Shown here: positions 1 to 12,040 of the stretch, piece by piece
Numbering within the stretch: the stretch's first letter is position 1
Layout: each line of letters starts with the position of its first letter
Assembly: GCF_023238625.1 (NCBI RefSeq)
Contig: NZ_CP096670.1
Location: 1,415,501 to 1,479,500, forward strand
Source of the DNA: Agarivorans sp. TSD2052
GTDB lineage: Bacteria > Pseudomonadota > Gammaproteobacteria > Enterobacterales > Celerinatantimonadaceae
Reading direction: 5' to 3'
DNA length: 64,000 nt
Position numbers and translations under genes: made by a program
The notes under the pieces: generated by a model
What the model saw: only the letters and a program-made list of their open reading frames with translations
Database searches by the model: none
Told to the model about the DNA's origin: nothing

Positions 1-413
1 GCGACTATCACTCTAACCATTGGGTGAGGAAGGGTTAGTGCCGACAGCGACCAGCGTTGTTCTGCTATTTTAATACAGCTGGGTGCTAAGCCTTCAGGGC
101 CACCAATTAATAGGCTAACGTCTCGGCCATCCATCTTCCAGGCATCTAATTGCTGAGCTAATTGTGGAGTCGTCCATGGTTTGCCGGTGACCTCTAAAGT
201 GACCACTCGGTTTCCTTTAGGTATTACCGCCAGTGTCGCTTCGCCTTCTTTATCAAGAATTCGCTTAATATCGGCATTTTTCCCACGTTTGCCTGCGTTA
301 ACCTCGATTAACTCTAGGGGCATATCTTTGGGAAAGCGGCGGGAGTATTCTTGGTAGGCAGTTTCGACCCAGGCAGGCATTTTTGTGCCTACCGCTACTA
401 ACTGTATTTTCAT
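1..413 (-). CDS. rlmH: 23S rRNA pseudouridine-1915 N3-methyltransferase RlmH (3' end cut by window)
   Basis: RlmH is a SPOUT-class methyltransferase that methylates pseudouridine 1915 in helix 69 of 23S rRNA within the assembled ribosome. Reading the minus strand from the ATG at 413 gives [16 protein letters not shown], then the family SAM-knot motifs LLIGGPEGL and [15 protein letters not shown] just before the window edge. About 137 codons are present against about 156 in the family, so the C-terminus lies outside the window. Its ATG overlaps the rsfS stop codon by 4 bp, the usual rsfS-rlmH arrangement, implying translational coupling. Identity is certain from the motifs and context. Confidence 0.95.
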   Translation of the reverse strand, partial: MKIQLVAVGTKMPAWVETAYQEYSRRFPKDMPLELIEVNAGKRGKNADIKRILDKEGEATLAVIPKGNRVVTLEVTGKPWTTPQLAQQLDAWKMDGRDVSLLIGGPEGLAPSCIKIAEQRWSLSALTLPHPMVRVIV

Positions 414-754
414 CCGGCCTTAGACTCGGAGTGGCTTGGTGCCCACAACTTTTCTAATTGGTAAAAATCACGAGCGCTGTCTTGCATAACGTGTAAGACC
501 ACATCACCTAAATCAAGCAATACCCATTCTGACTCATCAATGCCTTCCATACCAATGACTTCAAGTTCAGCTAAACGCGCTTCCCTAAAAACATTATCAG
601 CAATAGACTTAACGTGGCGTTTGGAGTTGCCACTACAGATAATCATAGTATCGGTAATGGTTGATTGTTCGCTAACGTTTAGGCTTTGAATATCACGGCC
701 TTTCATATCTTCGATCTTATCGATAACAAAATCGACGAGTTGTTGGTTTTGCAA
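410..754 (-). CDS. rsfS: Ribosomal silencing factor RsfS
   Basis: RsfS (114 aa, Iojap family) binds ribosomal protein L14 and blocks joining of the 30S and 50S subunits, lowering translation in stationary phase or starvation. The protein shows the family pattern: an N-terminal helix ([17 protein letters not shown]), then [25 protein letters not shown], and the C-terminal segment [15 protein letters not shown] followed by a YQLEKLW signature. Length is normal. It lies between nadD (59 bp upstream) and rlmH (4 bp overlap), as in E. coli and Vibrio. Confidence 0.96.
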   Translation of the reverse strand: MQNQQLVDFVIDKIEDMKGRDIQSLNVSEQSTITDTMIICSGNSKRHVKSIADNVFREARLAELEVIGMEGIDESEWVLLDLGDVVLHVMQDSARDFYQLEKLWAPSHSESKAG

Positions 755-813
755 CTATTGCACCCCAAAAATTGGATTTAAAGGCTAAGTATATCATGCT
801 CAGTCTAGCTAGG

Positions 814-1461
814 TTAAGCGCCGTAGAGTTTATGTTGAACAATATAACTGATTAGATCTGCGGGAAGCATATCTTCTAGGGTATGCAGGTTGACCTGACT
901 GGCAATGTTTTCACGAATCTTCGAGGATGAAATATCCATTGGCTGCAATTCACAGAAGTAGACCTTACCGGCTTTTGATTGGTCTAACTCTGCAACATTG
1001 TGGCAAAGTCTAGCGTTTAACCACTGTTTTAGAGGCTTAGACATGTGTAACTGATAGCCCGGTCGAGCAATCACGATCAGGTGGGCGTAGTCACTGAGTT
1101 GCTGCCAATTATGCCAACGGTCTAAGTAATTAAACGAATCTAAGCCCATGACAAAGCCAATGGGATTATTGGGATATTGCAGTGACAGTTCTTGAAGGGT
1201 ATCACTGGTAAAGGAGTGACCACCTCGTTCTACTTCTCGCCAATCTAATTTCAAATTGGGATACTGCTGCAGTGCCAGTTCTAGCAGTTGTTTACGCTGA
1301 TGAGGGGGAATGTGCTGCCGAGATTTTAGTGGCGATAGTGCATTAGGCAGTAAAGTAATGTCTTGCGCTTGAGTTATCTCGAGCAAGCGTTCAGCACTCG
1401 TTAAATGTCCTAGATGGATTGGGTCAAAAGACCCTCCGAAAAATAGTTTAAGCGTGCTCAT
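814..1461 (-). CDS. nadD: Nicotinate-nucleotide adenylyltransferase NadD
   Basis: NadD (215 aa) adenylates nicotinate mononucleotide to deamido-NAD, the penultimate step of NAD synthesis. The nucleotidyltransferase signature GGSFDPIHLGH sits at residues 9-19, and the C-terminal ISSSKIRENI motif (residues about 177-186) is the second ATP-binding element of this superfamily. The start ATG overlaps the end of holA by 14 bp, so both are read from one message. Length and neighbours (holA upstream, rsfS downstream) are typical of gammaproteobacteria. Confidence 0.96.
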   Translation of the reverse strand: MSTLKLFFGGSFDPIHLGHLTSAERLLEITQAQDITLLPNALSPLKSRQHIPPHQRKQLLELALQQYPNLKLDWREVERGGHSFTSDTLQELSLQYPNNPIGFVMGLDSFNYLDRWHNWQQLSDYAHLIVIARPGYQLHMSKPLKQWLNARLCHNVAELDQSKAGKVYFCELQPMDISSSKIRENIASQVNLHTLEDMLPADLISYIVQHKLYGA

Positions 1462-2458
1462 GATGTGGAGAAGCCAGTTGGAAAACTAAACGTTCTAGGT
1501 GATGCCAAGCTTGATCGCCAGTAAAGCCTTTAATGGCTTGGTCAATCACAGCTATTTGCAAGCGCACTTGCTCTATTTGCTGTGGTTTGAAGCGCTTGGC
1601 CGCCTGAGAAATTAAGCCTTGGCGCTTATTCCAAACTCCATGTTGCTTATAGATGCTGGGGTGATGGCTGGTAGGTTGAGCCTGCAGAATTTGTAGTAAC
1701 TTAAATTCTTTGTCTAGCCCCCAGTTTATTAAGGTTGGCTCTTCACCTTCTAGTCGTAGCTGCTTGATGATCAGTAAGCTACGCTGGAAGTCAGCAGCTA
1801 ATAGGGCATCGACTAATTGAAAGCTAGAAAAATGGTTGGCATGAGATAAACCCGCTTCGATCTCTTTCAGCGAGGGAAGCTTTTCTCCCCAGCGTAACGC
1901 AATATTGGCAACCGCTTGGTTCAACGCGAGTAAATTACCCTCGTAGTAATGTAACAATAGCGCTATAAGGTCATTGCTGGCGGGTAATTTGTGCTGCTGA
2001 AGACGCTGGCGTACCCACGCTTGAAGCTGATTACCCTCTGGTGGATAAACCATTACTACTAAGCCATGTTGCTCGAAGTGCTTGTACCACTGTTGTTTTT
2101 CGTTCGCCTTGGTGACCTTAGGCAAACTGAGCAAAAAGCGGGTTTCTGAGTTAATCAGCGGCAACAATTCAGTCAGCTGATTTTGAATCGCTTTGTCCGG
2201 GGCTCGGTCTATTTGTAACTCTATCAGTTTGTACTGACTGAATAAGGACAATTCAGACATCGCATCAAAGATGTCACCCCACTGAAAATCAGTATCAAAG
2301 GTAAACTTTAAGCGCTCTTCGGCTAAACCTTGTTGTTGCAGCTGTTGGCGAATGCTGTCGATACTCTCAATCTTAATTAGCGGTTCTTCACCGGCGATGA
2401 TGAAGCAATTAAAATTGGCGCAGTTTTGCTGCGCAAGACGGTCAGCAAAAATTCGCAT
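1448..2458 (-). CDS. holA: DNA polymerase III delta subunit HolA
   Basis: HolA (336 aa) is the delta subunit of the clamp loader; it opens the beta sliding clamp. The N-terminal region (residues about 20-140) has the degenerate AAA+ fold typical of delta (FIIAGEEPLIKIESIDSIRQ), followed by the lid and the C-terminal collar domain. Delta lacks a functional Walker A, and none is seen here. The stop of lptE is directly followed by the holA ATG with no spacer, and nadD overlaps its 3' end, so lptE-holA-nadD-rsfS-rlmH form one transcription unit behind leuS. Confidence 0.94.
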   Translation of the reverse strand: MRIFADRLAQQNCANFNCFIIAGEEPLIKIESIDSIRQQLQQQGLAEERLKFTFDTDFQWGDIFDAMSELSLFSQYKLIELQIDRAPDKAIQNQLTELLPLINSETRFLLSLPKVTKANEKQQWYKHFEQHGLVVMVYPPEGNQLQAWVRQRLQQHKLPASNDLIALLLHYYEGNLLALNQAVANIALRWGEKLPSLKEIEAGLSHANHFSSFQLVDALLAADFQRSLLIIKQLRLEGEEPTLINWGLDKEFKLLQILQAQPTSHHPSIYKQHGVWNKRQGLISQAAKRFKPQQIEQVRLQIAVIDQAIKGFTGDQAWHHLERLVFQLASPHHEHA

Positions 2459-2953
2459 CTACCAGCTTACCGTGGCCAATTGGCGCATGATTTGGTCTGA
2501 AGCCATGACGCGCAACTCTGAATAAAGCAGTTCACGCTCTCGTTGTTTGGCCAACGCCGCTAGGGGGTTATCTTGGAAGTCCCGGTGTAACTGTACGTTA
2601 ATCGGAAAGTTACCTTGTTCAGCAATTTGTAAGTAGCCAGCAACTTGATAACTCAGTTCATACTCGGCTACTTGACCATTATCAAACAAAGATAGGGTGC
2701 GCTTGCTGATATTTTCGCCGCCGATGTGCAAGGTGGGGATATCGTCTTGAGGAAACTCAAATACAGCTACGTTGTTTTGAGAAAGCTGGCGCTTTAACTC
2801 GCGAACGAGCGGGCTAAATTCATCACTAGACGAGACGTAAATTTGGGTGAGTTTTTCATCTAATAAGTAACTGCCTCGTGGCGCAAACCCACAAGCGGTT
2901 AATAGACTTAAACACAGAGCAATAAATCCAACGCTGGCAATTTTATAGTTCAT
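2459..2953 (-). CDS. lptE: LPS-assembly lipoprotein LptE
   Basis: LptE (164 aa from the chosen start) is the outer-membrane lipoprotein that plugs the LptD barrel and helps place lipopolysaccharide on the cell surface. A lipoprotein signal peptide ends in the lipobox LLTAC with the modified Cys at residue 21, followed by GFAPRGSY. An in-frame ATG four codons upstream (2965) would give a poorer signal peptide, so the ATG at 2953 is preferred. The position between leuS and holA is diagnostic, since sequence conservation in this family is low. Confidence 0.92.
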   Translation of the reverse strand: MNYKIASVGFIALCLSLLTACGFAPRGSYLLDEKLTQIYVSSSDEFSPLVRELKRQLSQNNVAVFEFPQDDIPTLHIGGENISKRTLSLFDNGQVAEYELSYQVAGYLQIAEQGNFPINVQLHRDFQDNPLAALAKQRERELLYSELRVMASDQIMRQLATVSW

Positions 2954-2972
2954 GCTATCTCGCAATTAGTAA

Positions 2973-2997
2973 GGGCGGGCCGATAAGCAACCCGCCC
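2973..2997 (-). other. GC-rich hairpin between leuS and lptE
   Basis: The 51-bp gap between leuS and lptE carries a perfect 7-bp inverted repeat, GGGCGGG and CCCGCCC, with an 11-nt loop. There is no T-run after it on the minus strand, so it is not a standard intrinsic terminator. It may be a processing, pausing or stability element that lowers lptE-holA expression relative to leuS; that role is inference. Confidence 0.4.
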
Positions 2998-3004
2998 TAA
3001 AGGC

Positions 3005-5584
<2,580 letters not shown>

Positions 5585-5887
5585 CTATGGGATCTTCCAG
5601 AATAAACCAAAATTTGGACTTGGCAGCACGTAGCCACCGTATTTGATCCGCATAGGATACCGAGTCCGCTTGCTGACAACAATAGCTGGAGCATGTTTAT
5701 CTTAGCTTGTTGAGTTCAATGCTGATGATTTCTCTGTACTCAGCTTTTGCAGGGGGCTTGTTAATATAGCCCTTAGGGGTGTTTCAGCGAAGATCAGGAA
5801 AAGATAAATCTGGTTTGGCGCACATTTGCTAGTCAACAAAAGGTCTATGCTTAAACCTGATAATGCACGTTAGAGAGCGGGTGAGTT
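5585..5887. other. Divergent intergenic region leuS / ybeL-like gene
   Basis: These 303 bp separate the divergent leuS and zinc-ribbon genes and must hold both promoters. I could not fix a convincing sigma-70 hexamer pair for either. A leucine-rich reading frame begins at 5694 on the minus strand but runs into leuS without stopping, so it is not supported as a gene or leader peptide. Confidence 0.5.
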
Positions 5888-6382
5888 ATGCCAAAAAGAG
5901 TTAAAGCTTATCAAACCTTTGTGAAGGATTTGGAGAAACGCATACAAGAAAGCGGTGAAGTGGGGCAAGAAGAGCTATCCAAGTTAATTGATACTACTCA
6001 AGAGTACCTGCAAGCAGCTAGTGATCTAAGTAAAGATGAGTGGCAGCTAATTGCAAATTATGTGCGGCGAGACTTAAGTGATTGGCGCAGTGACTACAAA
6101 CGCGCTTATGATGAAAGCCCTTCAATGACGATGCTAAAAGAAAGCATCTGGTATTGGTTGGCTAAAATGAGTGACCAAAGCCAAGTCGAATGGCACGAGC
6201 TGATCGGCGATTTGCAACATCAGGGGGTTTATAAAAGTGGTGAACTGATCGGTTTAGGAGTGATTGAATGCGCGCAATGCGGTGATAAGACCGCATTATG
6301 GCATCCAACAATTATCGCCCGATGTGACCACTGCCAAGGTGACAGTTTTTATCGTCACTCAATTAGTGAACTGCAGTCTTAA
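5888..6382 (+). CDS. YbeL-like zinc-ribbon protein (DUF1451)
   Basis: A 164-aa protein of the YbeL/DUF1451 family. Residues 1-110 are predicted helical and charged (MPKRVKAYQTFVKDLEKRI), and the C-terminus holds a zinc ribbon with two CxxC knuckles, CAQC and CDHC, about 20 residues apart (residues roughly 132-155). Its biochemical role is not established. The E. coli homologue ybeL is likewise divergent from leuS. The 3' end overlaps the convergent lnt gene by 20 bp. A GGTGAG ribosome-binding site lies just before the ATG. Confidence 0.88.
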   Translation: MPKRVKAYQTFVKDLEKRIQESGEVGQEELSKLIDTTQEYLQAASDLSKDEWQLIANYVRRDLSDWRSDYKRAYDESPSMTMLKESIWYWLAKMSDQSQVEWHELIGDLQHQGVYKSGELIGLGVIECAQCGDKTALWHPTIIARCDHCQGDSFYRHSISELQS

Positions 6383-7913
6383 GTGACTTGTTACGCCGTG
6401 TCGGTAGCAGTCGAACGATAAAGCCGACTAATACTATCAAGCCCATTGGCCATAAACCTAAGCGTTGATAAGGGGTGACTCCGGTTGCGGGTATGATTTC
6501 TCCCTTTAAAGTGAGCAATTGATACTCTGGAGCACGTTGCTGCACTTTACCAAATCGGTCAATGATAGCGGTTACCCCGGTATTGGTTGAGCGGACCACT
6601 GGGCGGCCAAACTCTAAGGCTCGCATTTGTGCTATTTCTAGGTGTTGTTGTGGGCCGATAGATGTGCCAAACCAAGCGTCATTGCTGACTGTAATGATTG
6701 CATCGGTGTTTGCGGTAAATTGTGGGCGCATAAGCTCGCCAAAAGCAATCTCGTAGCATATGGCCGCGAGCCATTGATGCCCTTTTACCTGCAAGTTGGT
6801 TTGCAAGGGGTCACCTCGGCCAAAGGAAGACATAGGTAGATTGAAATAGGGGGCTAAAGGGCGTAATAGCTTTTCAAAAGGCACAAATTCACCAATCGGT
6901 AGTAAGTGGTTTTTATAGTAACGATTGGGGTTTTCGTAATAGTAACTAGCACTAGCATTATTTTCTTGGCTCTCTTGACCAAGTGTCACTAAGGCATTGT
7001 AGTAGTCGTTGGTTTGCAGATCATGGGCGATTACCCCTGTGATTAAGGCTTGCTGTTTGGCTAATAGTTGACCATCGAGTTGGTGCAAAAATTCAATGAC
7101 GTCATATTCTAGCGCTGCAATGGCCGACTCTGGCCAAACGATAACGTCTGCATCAGATATGTTTAAGGTTTCTTGTTGATACATATGCAGGCTGGCAGCT
7201 CTATTTTCAGGCAGCCATTTTATGTCTAAGGGCACATTGCCTTGAACCAGCGCCACCGTCATTGAGGGCGATGGGGTGGTCCAGCTATGCCCCGTTAAAG
7301 CGATGCCGAGTAACCAAGGCGCCGTAATCGCCAAACTTGCTAGCCAGCGCATACGCTGTTGTCCGCGTATTAGTAATACTCCCGCTGCAGCGACGACTAA
7401 CACTAACCAGGTAACACCGTATAATCCCAAAATGGGCGCAACTGCTGATAATGGCGAATCAATTTGGCTGTAACCGGGCTGCAACCAAGGAAAGCCAGTG
7501 AGCACCCAGCTGCGCAACCATTCAGAAAATAGCCAGCAGGCAGGAAACCACAATAGATAAAAGGCCGCCCCGCGTTTTGCTTGCCATTTATTGGCTAGCC
7601 AGCAGGCTAAGGCGGGATAAAGCGACAAGTAGGTCACTAATAAGGCCATCAGCGCTATGCTAACCACCAGTGGCATGCCGCCAAACTCGGCCATGCTGAC
7701 ATGTACCCAGTGGATCCCATAGCCAAACCAACCTAAGCCATAACATAAGCCAAGCTTAAAGCCCGATTGCTTTGGGTTTAACAAGTATATTAACGCTAAT
7801 AGGGAGATTGGCATCAGAGGCCAAAAGCCGAAAGGAGCAAAGGCGAAAGGCGCGATTAACCCACCAGCAAAAGCGGCTAATAAACGTAGCCGCGGTGTCA
7901 AGCTTAAAGGCAT
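6363..7913 (-). CDS. lnt: Apolipoprotein N-acyltransferase Lnt
   Basis: Lnt (516 aa) adds the third acyl chain to the N-terminal cysteine of lipoproteins in the inner membrane, letting them enter the Lol pathway; the lipoproteins LptE, LolB, NlpI and NutA in this window are clients. The N-terminal third has several membrane helices, followed by a periplasmic nitrilase-like domain with the catalytic triad contexts WPESAIAALE (Glu), NHLLPIGEFVP (Lys) and AICYEIAFGE (Cys), and a last membrane helix near residue 490. It sits one base after corC in the conserved lnt-corC-ybeY-phoH order. Confidence 0.97.
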   Translation of the reverse strand: MPLSLTPRLRLLAAFAGGLIAPFAFAPFGFWPLMPISLLALIYLLNPKQSGFKLGLCYGLGWFGYGIHWVHVSMAEFGGMPLVVSIALMALLVTYLSLYPALACWLANKWQAKRGAAFYLLWFPACWLFSEWLRSWVLTGFPWLQPGYSQIDSPLSAVAPILGLYGVTWLVLVVAAAGVLLIRGQQRMRWLASLAITAPWLLGIALTGHSWTTPSPSMTVALVQGNVPLDIKWLPENRAASLHMYQQETLNISDADVIVWPESAIAALEYDVIEFLHQLDGQLLAKQQALITGVIAHDLQTNDYYNALVTLGQESQENNASASYYYENPNRYYKNHLLPIGEFVPFEKLLRPLAPYFNLPMSSFGRGDPLQTNLQVKGHQWLAAICYEIAFGELMRPQFTANTDAIITVSNDAWFGTSIGPQQHLEIAQMRALEFGRPVVRSTNTGVTAIIDRFGKVQQRAPEYQLLTLKGEIIPATGVTPYQRLGLWPMGLIVLVGFIVRLLPTRRNKSLKTAVH

Positions 7914-7914
7914 G

Positions 7915-8799
7915 TTATTCTTGAACGCTCAAGTTTAGGGCTTTATCTTCAGGAATGCTAACCTGTAACTGCACCAAGCGGCGACGGTCAGCGGTTCGAA
8001 CTTTAAAGTGATAACCTTCAATATCAATGCTTTCACCACGCCCTGGCAAGTGGCCAAAGGCATGAGTGACTAAACCGCCGATAGTATCCACTTCATCATC
8101 GCTAAAATCACTGCTGAAGTAATGATTGAAATCTTCAATATCGGTGAGTGCATTAACGGCAAAGGTTTTGTCATTAATTCGGCGAATATCATCTTGCAAA
8201 TTTTCTTCGTTAGCAAATTCATCTTCGATATCACCAACGATAATTTCTAGGATATCTTCAATGGTAACTAGGCCCGATACTCCACCAAATTCATCAACCA
8301 CGATCGCCATATGGTAGCGTTCGCTACGAAACTCTTTTAGCAGTTTGTCGATACGTTTGCTTTCTGGTACCACCACCGCGGGTCGAATCACTTGAGCTAG
8401 CGGGGTTTTTCCGCCGCCTTCTTTAAAAGCATAATAGAGTAAATCTTTAGCCAGTAAGATGCCTTCAATATGATCTTTGTCTTCGTTTATCACCGGAAAA
8501 CGGGAGTGACGAGCATCGGTAAGTGTAGGTAAACTTTGGGCAATGGTTTGGCTTATGTCTAAGGTAACCATTTGCGAGCGGGGGATCATGATGTCTCTAA
8601 CGCGTTGGCTTGATACATCTAATACACCTTCAATCATCTCTCGGGTGTTTTGGTCGATCAATTCTCTTTGATTGGCATCTTGAATTACTTCTACCAATTC
8701 CTCTCTACTCTTCGGCTCGCCTTGTACTAGCTGAATTGCTCGTTCAATCCAACTTTTCCTGACAGAGCCGGTGCTCGAGTGAGGGTTGTCGTCGCTCAT
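7915..8799 (-). CDS. corC: CorC/YbeX-family CBS-domain protein
   Basis: A 294-aa cytoplasmic protein with an N-terminal helical part, two CBS domains (about residues 70-195, beginning VRDIMIPRSQMV) and a C-terminal CorC_HlyC domain (about 210-285, GGLVTHAFGHLPGRGESI). E. coli YbeX/CorC has been linked to Mg/Co efflux and more recently to ribosome maturation; the adjacent ybeY and phoH fit the latter. It is read with ybeY (22-bp gap) and lnt (1-bp gap). Confidence 0.94.
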   Translation of the reverse strand: MSDDNPHSSTGSVRKSWIERAIQLVQGEPKSREELVEVIQDANQRELIDQNTREMIEGVLDVSSQRVRDIMIPRSQMVTLDISQTIAQSLPTLTDARHSRFPVINEDKDHIEGILLAKDLLYYAFKEGGGKTPLAQVIRPAVVVPESKRIDKLLKEFRSERYHMAIVVDEFGGVSGLVTIEDILEIIVGDIEDEFANEENLQDDIRRINDKTFAVNALTDIEDFNHYFSSDFSDDEVDTIGGLVTHAFGHLPGRGESIDIEGYHFKVRTADRRRLVQLQVSIPEDKALNLSVQE

Positions 8800-8821
8800 A
8801 TACGTTGTTTTACCTAATCAA

Positions 8822-9268
8822 TTAATAAGGGTTGCTGATACCAAGTTTGGTCAGCACTGCTACTTCTAATGCTTCCATCTCTTCAGCTTCTTGATCGTCT
8901 ATATGATCATAACCTAGCAGATGAAGGCTACCATGTACAACCATGTGCGCCCAATGATCAAATACAGCTTTTCCTTGTTCTTCCGCTTCTTTTTCGACGA
9001 CTTGCCGACAAATAACCAAATCGCCTAATAATGGTAAGGGTACACCTGCTGGAGCCTGAAATGGAAACGACAGTACATTGGTGGGTTTCTCTTTACCACG
9101 ATATTGATGATTTAAGGCTTGGCTTTCAGCTTCGTCAACAATACGAATAGTGAGTTCGGTATCTTCATCTTCCTCGACTAAAGTTGCATGAAGCCATGAT
9201 TCAAATGCGGTAATAGTGGGAAGATTCTCTTCATCGCCACTGGCAATTTGTAGGTCAACAATTGCCAT
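8822..9268 (-). CDS. ybeY: rRNA maturation endoribonuclease YbeY
   Basis: YbeY (148 aa from the chosen start) is a zinc-dependent endoribonuclease for 16S rRNA 3'-end maturation and ribosome quality control. The metal site [11 protein letters not shown] (H-x3-H-x5-H) is at roughly residues 112-122, preceded by the family strand TNVLSFPF. A longer in-frame start at 9364 would lie deep inside phoH; the ATG at 9268 gives the canonical [10 protein letters not shown] start, is one base after the phoH stop and has a GGAGA ribosome-binding site inside the phoH end. Confidence 0.95.
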   Translation of the reverse strand: MAIVDLQIASGDEENLPTITAFESWLHATLVEEDEDTELTIRIVDEAESQALNHQYRGKEKPTNVLSFPFQAPAGVPLPLLGDLVICRQVVEKEAEEQGKAVFDHWAHMVVHGSLHLLGYDHIDDQEAEEMEALEVAVLTKLGISNPY

Positions 9269-9269
9269 T

Positions 9270-10331
9270 TTATTCTCCACCGCTTTGACTAAGCTTTTGG
9301 GCTGCATCGCGGCGTTGTTTCTGTTTTTCTTCAGCGATACGATCGCGCTCATCTTGTTGCTCATACGCTTCTACGATGGCTGCAACAATTGGGTGGCGAA
9401 CCACGTCAGCCGCTTGAAAAAAGTTGAAGCTTAAGGCTGGTACATCGCTCAGCACCTCAATGGCGTGGCGAAGACCTGATTTTTGATGGCGAGGTAAGTC
9501 AACCTGAGTGATATCACCGGTAATCACCGCTCTAGAGTTAAAACCAATTCGGGTTAAGAACATTTTCATTTGTTCTACCGTGGTGTTTTGGCTTTCATCT
9601 AAGATGATAAACGCATCGTTTAACGTTCGACCACGCATATAAGCCAGTGGCGCGACTTCAATGACGTTTCTCTCTATGAGCCGTTCTACTTTTTCAAAAC
9701 CTAGCATTTCGAATAGCGCATCGTAGAGTGGGCGTAAGTATGGGTCCACCTTCTGGCTTAAATCACCGGGAAGAAAACCGAGTTTTTCACCTGCTTCTAC
9801 TGCAGGACGCGTGAGCAATATTCGACGAACTTCTTGGCGCTCTAGCGCATCAACGGCACATGCTACTGCTAAGTAGGTTTTACCGGTACCCGCAGGGCCA
9901 ATACCAAAGGTGACATCATGCCCTAGCATGTTGCCAATATAGGTGGCTTGATTTGGGGTGCGTGGCTTAATCACGCCACGTTTGGTTTTTATGTTTAACT
10001 GCTTACCATAGTGTTGGCTATCGTCGTCATCTTGATCTAACGCTCGGCTCTCTTGAATGGCCAAGTGCACCTGCTCAGGGCTAAGCTCTGGAATATCGCC
10101 GCCTTTTAACGGAGCAGTTTCTAGGTACAAACTGCGTAATATACTGGCGGCAATTAAACACATACCATGGCGACCAGTGATTTGAAATTCATTATTGCGA
10201 TAACTAATTTCAACCCCTAAACGGCGTTCTAATTGCTTTAAGTTATCATCAAGTGGGCCACATAATTGAGCCAGACGGGGACCGGAAGCGGGTTCCAGGT
10301 AAATCTCAATAGAATTGATTTTATTACTCAA
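9270..10331 (-). CDS. ybeZ: PhoH-family ATPase (YbeZ)
   Basis: A 353-aa PhoH-like P-loop ATPase, a partner of YbeY in ribosome/RNA metabolism. It has an N-terminal KH-like segment ([13 protein letters not shown], about 45-57), Walker [12 protein letters not shown] (about 143-153) and Walker [12 protein letters not shown] (about 240-250), then an acidic/charged C-terminal tail. Length and position between miaB and ybeY match the E. coli ybeZ gene. Confidence 0.96.
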   Translation of the reverse strand: MSNKINSIEIYLEPASGPRLAQLCGPLDDNLKQLERRLGVEISYRNNEFQITGRHGMCLIAASILRSLYLETAPLKGGDIPELSPEQVHLAIQESRALDQDDDDSQHYGKQLNIKTKRGVIKPRTPNQATYIGNMLGHDVTFGIGPAGTGKTYLAVACAVDALERQEVRRILLTRPAVEAGEKLGFLPGDLSQKVDPYLRPLYDALFEMLGFEKVERLIERNVIEVAPLAYMRGRTLNDAFIILDESQNTTVEQMKMFLTRIGFNSRAVITGDITQVDLPRHQKSGLRHAIEVLSDVPALSFNFFQAADVVRHPIVAAIVEAYEQQDERDRIAEEKQKQRRDAAQKLSQSGGE

Positions 10332-10342
10332 ATTGTTTTATG

Positions 10343-10365
10343 GGCTGGTTTAGCTAAAACCAGCC
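10343..10365 (-). other. Hairpin between miaB and phoH
   Basis: A perfect 9-bp inverted repeat (GGCTGGTTT / AAACCAGCC, 5-nt loop) fills the 63-bp miaB-phoH gap. On the minus strand it is not followed by a T-run, so it is more likely an RNA-processing or stability element, or a weak attenuator, than a full terminator. Confidence 0.35.
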
Positions 10366-10394
10366 AACTCCTTAATAGTTTTGCAAATGCGCGA

Positions 10395-11822
10395 CTAGGG
10401 GGTAAAGCTTGCCACACCTAAGTGGTCTGCTTGCCCATCCGCTTTGTCGATAATAGTGGCAGGAGCCACATCATTTCGCAACTTCATTTGTTGTTCTGTT
10501 CTTAGCAAGTTACCGCGAAGAGAGTGGGCGAATACTTCAACAATTTTCACATCGACAAATTGGCCAATGGTATCGTGGCTACCCTCGAAATTAACCACAC
10601 GGTTATTTTCAGTGCGTCCGCGCAGTTCCATTGGGTTTTTCTTTGACGGGCCTTCAACCAAGATACGCTGTTCGCTATCGAGCATACGGCGACTAACCTG
10701 CATAGCTTGTTGGTTAATACGCTCTTGTAGAATGTATAAGCGTTGTTTCTTTTCTTGTTCGCTTACGTCGTCTGGCAAGTCAGCTGCAGGTGTACCTGGG
10801 CGAGCGCTATATACGAAGCTGTAGCTCATATCAAAGTTGATTTGTTCAATTAACTTCATGGTGTCTGCGAAGTCTTCGGTAGTTTCACCTGGGTAGCCAA
10901 CAATAAAGTCAGAGCTTATTTCAATGTCAGGGCGGGCTTTACGTAGCTTGCGAATAATAGATTTATATTCAATGGCTGTATGGCCACGCTTCATTAAGTT
11001 AAGAATACGGTCGGCACCACTTTGTACAGGCAGGTGCAAGAAGCTGACAAGCTCAGGGGTATCAGCATATACCTCAACAATATCGTCGGTGAATTCAATC
11101 GGGTGGCTAGTGGTAAAACGGATGCGGTCGATACCGTTAATGCTGGCCACGTAACGCAGTAATTCAGCAAAACTACAAATATTGTCGTCGTGAGTAAGGC
11201 CTCGGTAAGCGTTGACATTTTGACCTAACAGATTTACTTCGCGCACACCTTGATCGGCTAAAGACGCTATTTCGTAGAGCACGTCGTCTAGCGGGCGGCT
11301 CACTTCTTCACCGCGAGTATAGGGGACTACGCAAAAGGTACAGTACTTACTACAGCCTTCCATTATAGATACAAACGCGGTAGCGCCTTCAGCGCGAGGT
11401 TCCGGCAAACGATCAAACTTCTCAATTTCAGGGAAGCTTACGTCGACGACGGATTTCTCGCCTCCTCTTACTTGTTTAATCATTTCAGGTAAACGATGCA
11501 GAGTTTGTGGGCCAAACACGATGTCTACGTAGGGTGCGCGTTCGCGGATCGCTTTACCTTCTTGGGAAGCTACGCAGCCACCTACGCCAATCACTAGCTT
11601 TGGATTTTTTTGCTTTAGCGTCTTCCAACGGCCTAATTGATGAAAAACCTTCTCTTGAGCTTTTTCACGAATAGAGCAGGTGTTTAGTAGTAATACGTCG
11701 GCTTCATTGGCTTCTTCTGTCAACTGAAAACCATGGGTCGCATCCAGCAGGTCGGCCATTTTAGACGAATCGTACTCGTTCATTTGGCAGCCCCAAGTTT
11801 TTATATGCAGCTTATTTCCCAT
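10395..11822 (-). CDS. miaB: tRNA-2-methylthio-N6-dimethylallyladenosine synthase MiaB
   Basis: MiaB (475 aa from the chosen start) is a radical-SAM methylthiotransferase acting on i6A37 of tRNAs. The N-terminal UPF0004 domain has the three cluster cysteines in [24 protein letters not shown] and [11 protein letters not shown]; the radical-SAM triad is CSKYCTFC; a TRAM domain closes the protein. A longer in-frame start at 11960 adds 46 residues with no family match, so the ATG at 11822 ([16 protein letters not shown]) is used. It diverges from ubiF, as in E. coli. Confidence 0.96.
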   Translation of the reverse strand: MGNKLHIKTWGCQMNEYDSSKMADLLDATHGFQLTEEANEADVLLLNTCSIREKAQEKVFHQLGRWKTLKQKNPKLVIGVGGCVASQEGKAIRERAPYVDIVFGPQTLHRLPEMIKQVRGGEKSVVDVSFPEIEKFDRLPEPRAEGATAFVSIMEGCSKYCTFCVVPYTRGEEVSRPLDDVLYEIASLADQGVREVNLLGQNVNAYRGLTHDDNICSFAELLRYVASINGIDRIRFTTSHPIEFTDDIVEVYADTPELVSFLHLPVQSGADRILNLMKRGHTAIEYKSIIRKLRKARPDIEISSDFIVGYPGETTEDFADTMKLIEQINFDMSYSFVYSARPGTPAADLPDDVSEQEKKQRLYILQERINQQAMQVSRRMLDSEQRILVEGPSKKNPMELRGRTENNRVVNFEGSHDTIGQFVDVKIVEVFAHSLRGNLLRTEQQMKLRNDVAPATIIDKADGQADHLGVASFTP

Positions 11823-12040
11823 TGTTTTACTCTTTATTACATCGCTAAAAAAGGACGCGTATTTTACTGGTTTAAAGTTTCGATGACTAGAGACAATCAT
11901 GCTGTTTACCATAAAAAGACTAAAAAACGTTCGCTTGGGCTCTCTGGCCATCTGATTCACAATTATTCCTTAGCTGATTCGCATCCGCTTAGGGCTTCGG
12001 GTTAAACTTCAACTAAATATCTAACCTGGTTTGAACGGTA